Position numbers and translations under genes: made by a program. 64,000 nucleotides of DNA from Pseudomonas orientalis. GTDB lineage: Bacteria > Pseudomonadota > Gammaproteobacteria > Pseudomonadales > Pseudomonadaceae. A model generated the notes under the pieces. The model was not told where the DNA came from and did not search any database. It saw only the letters and a program-made list of their open reading frames with translations. Below are positions 62,344 through 64,000 of the stretch, in pieces (position 1 is the first letter of the stretch; each line of letters starts with the position of its first letter). The DNA lies in the NCBI RefSeq assembly GCF_022807995.1, contig NZ_CP094351.1:5565501-5629500 (forward strand), written 5' to 3'.

Positions 62344-62372
62344 TTTATACCAGAAAGACCCAGGTGCAACAA
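62344..62372 (-). promoter_or_regulatory. sigma-70 promoter candidate for rpmB-rpmG
   Basis: On the minus strand -35 TTGTTG, 17 bases, -10 TATAAA preceded by TGG (extended -10). The leader to the rpmB start would be about 140 nt. Confidence 0.55.
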
Positions 62373-62653
62373 CAGCGAGTGTGTTTTTACCTGGGCAAAT
62401 CTCGGCTATTGGCGCCTGAACCGTTGCCAGGAGGGGCCGCTGTAACAGCCGACCGCTCGTCGCACAGAATGATTTTCAGCGCCTGCAAGTACTCGTACCT
62501 GCCTGTTGAAACGCGCTGAGGCGCCATCAAAACAGCATTTTGGCTAAAAGCACAGGCAAAAATGGACTAGTCATTTACCAATCAGACCTCTACGGTAGGC
62601 TTTTTCCAGACTGCACTCGCAGATGGGCCTTCGATCTGCACAGGAAACCGAAT

Positions 62654-64000
62654 ATGCGCCTCGCTGCCCTACCGCTGTTGCTAGCCCCCCTTTTTATTGC
62701 GCCGATGGCCGTTGCCGCCACCAACTTGAGCATTTGCACCGAGGCCAGCCCCGAAGGGTTCGACGTGGTGCAATACAACTCGTTGACCACCACCAATGCT
62801 TCGGCGGACGTGCTGATGAACCGCCTGGTGGACTACGACGCAACCGCCGGCAAGCTGGTGCCGAGCCTGGCAGACAGCTGGGACGTCTCTGCGGACGGCC
62901 TGACCTACACCTTCAAATTGCACCCGAACGTGAAATTCCATCGCACCGAGTATTTCTCTCCAAGTCGCACCCTGACGGCCGAAGACGTGCGCTTCAGCTT
63001 CGAACGCATGCTCGACCCGGCCAACCCGTGGCACAAGATCGCCCAGAGCGGCTTTCCCCACGCCCAATCCCTGCAATTGCCGGCGCTTATCAAGAAGATC
63101 GATGCCCTTGACCCGCTGACCGTGCGCTTCACCCTGGATCACGCCGATTCCACGTTTCTTGCAGCATTGAGCATGGGTTTTGCCTCGATCTACCCGGCCG
63201 AATATGCCGACAAACTGCTCAAGGCCGGCACCCCGGAGAAGCTCAACAGCCAGCCCATTGGCACCGGACCGTTCGTTTTCGTGCGCTTCCAGAAAGATGC
63301 GGTGGTGCGCTACAAGGCCAACCCGGACTACTTCGCCGGCAAACCGACTGTGGATAACCTGATCTTCGCCATCACGCCCGATGCCAATGTGCGCCTGCAG
63401 AAACTGCATCGCGATGAATGCCAGATCGCCCTGTCGCCCAAGCCCCTGGATGTGGGCGAGGCAGAAAAAGACCCGGCCCTGAAGGTGGAAAAAACCGCCG
63501 CCTTCATGACCGCCTTCGTTGCCATCAACAGCCAGCACCCGCCACTGGACAAGCCCGAAGTGCGCCAGGCGATCAACCTGGCCTTCGACAAAGGCAGCTA
63601 TCTGAAGGCCGTATTCGAAGGCACCGCCGAAGCGGCCAGTGGCGTTTATCCACCCAATACCTGGAGCTATGCCAGGGACTTGCCGGGTTATCCACAAGAC
63701 CTCGCCAAAGCCAAGGCGCTGCTGAACCGCGCCGGCCTCAAGGACGGCTTCAAAACCACCATCTGGACCCGTCCTACTGGCAGCCTGCTGAACCCCAACC
63801 CGAATCTTGGCGCTCAACTGCTGCAGGCCGATCTGGCCAAGGTAGGCATTCAGGCCGACATCCGCGTGATTGAGTGGGGCGAGTTGATTCGCCGCGCCAA
63901 AGCCGGCGAACACGACCTGCTCTTCATGGGCTGGGCCGGTGACAATGGCGACCCGGATAACTTCCTGACCCCGCAATTTTCCTGCGCAGCCGTCAAATCC
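62654..64000 (+). CDS. ABC transporter peptide-binding protein, DppA type (cut by window edge)
   Basis: The first 449 residues of a periplasmic solute-binding protein of family 5. Signal peptide MRLAALPLLLAPLFIAPMAVAA, then the typical TNLSICTEASPEGFDVVQYN, TAEDVRFSFERMLDP, NSQPIGTGPFVFV and the C-terminal MGWAGDNGDPDNF. Usual members are about 530-540 residues, so the last about 85 residues lie beyond 64000. It should bind dipeptides or oligopeptides; the transporter genes would follow. Confidence 0.94.
   Translation, partial: MRLAALPLLLAPLFIAPMAVAATNLSICTEASPEGFDVVQYNSLTTTNASADVLMNRLVDYDATAGKLVPSLADSWDVSADGLTYTFKLHPNVKFHRTEYFSPSRTLTAEDVRFSFERMLDPANPWHKIAQSGFPHAQSLQLPALIKKIDALDPLTVRFTLDHADSTFLAALSMGFASIYPAEYADKLLKAGTPEKLNSQPIGTGPFVFVRFQKDAVVRYKANPDYFAGKPTVDNLIFAITPDANVRLQKLHRDECQIALSPKPLDVGEAEKDPALKVEKTAAFMTAFVAINSQHPPLDKPEVRQAINLAFDKGSYLKAVFEGTAEAASGVYPPNTWSYARDLPGYPQDLAKAKALLNRAGLKDGFKTTIWTRPTGSLLNPNPNLGAQLLQADLAKVGIQADIRVIEWGELIRRAKAGEHDLLFMGWAGDNGDPDNFLTPQFSCAAVKS

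Larger units (their letters stand above)
62196..62653. other. 458-bp gap between rpmB and the peptide-binding gene, no gene seen
   Basis: Contains the rpmB leader with a hairpin (62221-62239), a promoter candidate (62344-62372) and the upstream region of the peptide-binding gene. I saw no convincing reading frame or RNA gene. Confidence 0.65.

Overview
The window is a stretch of GC-rich chromosome from a Pseudomonas of the fluorescens group. Three things point there. The gene order argH-algR-hemC-hemD-hemX-hemY-dsbB-algQ-FKBP-algP-ABC-F, the lptM-lysA-dapF-DUF484-xerC-HAD block and the dadA-RidA-dadX/lrp block match what I remember of the P. aeruginosa PA5242 to PA5317 region. AlgP, AlgQ and SutA are pseudomonad-type proteins. 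The intergenic spaces carry many paired REP hairpins of the kind common in fluorescens-group genomes. I count 62 protein genes: 60 complete, plus ppk1 cut by the left edge and a peptide-binding protein cut by the right edge. I see no rRNA, tRNA, CRISPR array, prophage, insertion sequence or transposase gene.

Layout. 1-4141: ppk1 and hemB, a DedA membrane protein and a membrane fatty acid hydroxylase. 4257-11330: elbB, a YaiI/cytochrome c-FTR1 iron permease pair, a LysE exporter, a small MscS-type channel with an ABC-F ATPase, and a TIGR02444 protein. 11327-19795: algP, FKBP isomerase, algQ, dsbB, the hemC-D-X-Y operon and algR. 20297-26944: argH, a GST, two small proteins, cyaA and rnk. 27076-32450: DUF1289/cyaY facing lptM-lysA-dapF-DUF484-xerC-yigB. 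32641-37887: sutA, yjbQ, the glnK-amtB nitrogen operon, ubiK and comM. 37914-49288: a chemoreceptor, a LysR/MATE divergent pair, an EAL phosphodiesterase, rep, xpt and an acyl-CoA transferase. 49425-54109: cytochrome c5, an XRE-cupin regulator, the alanine catabolic genes dadX, RidA and dadA, and lrp. 54308-61723: YkgJ, PuuB-like oxidase, DUF1127, MocR regulator, phospholipase D lipoprotein, PuuC-like aldehyde dehydrogenase and a cupin, a loose amine/polyamine catabolic neighbourhood. 61795-64000: rpmG, rpmB and the peptide-binding protein.

How the genes connect. hemB and hemCD make tetrapyrrole precursors. cyaA makes cAMP, and a CRP/Vfr-like palindrome lies upstream of algR. AlgP, AlgQ and AlgR are mucoidy/global regulators. 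glnK-amtB has a sigma-54-type promoter. dadA/RidA/dadX with lrp handle alanine turnover, and an intrinsic terminator sits between the RidA gene and dadX.

This is mostly conserved core genome, and I did not find a convincing new multi-gene system. The points most worth a second look are non-coding or architectural: no algZ/fimS next to algR; REP pairs nested inside other REP pairs at two loci; a REP pair with both arms lengthened by matching sequence; a terminator inside the dad cluster; a 30-bp-spaced operator array upstream of the MocR gene; a long inverted repeat upstream of the XRE-cupin gene; and a 39-bp tandem array in algP.
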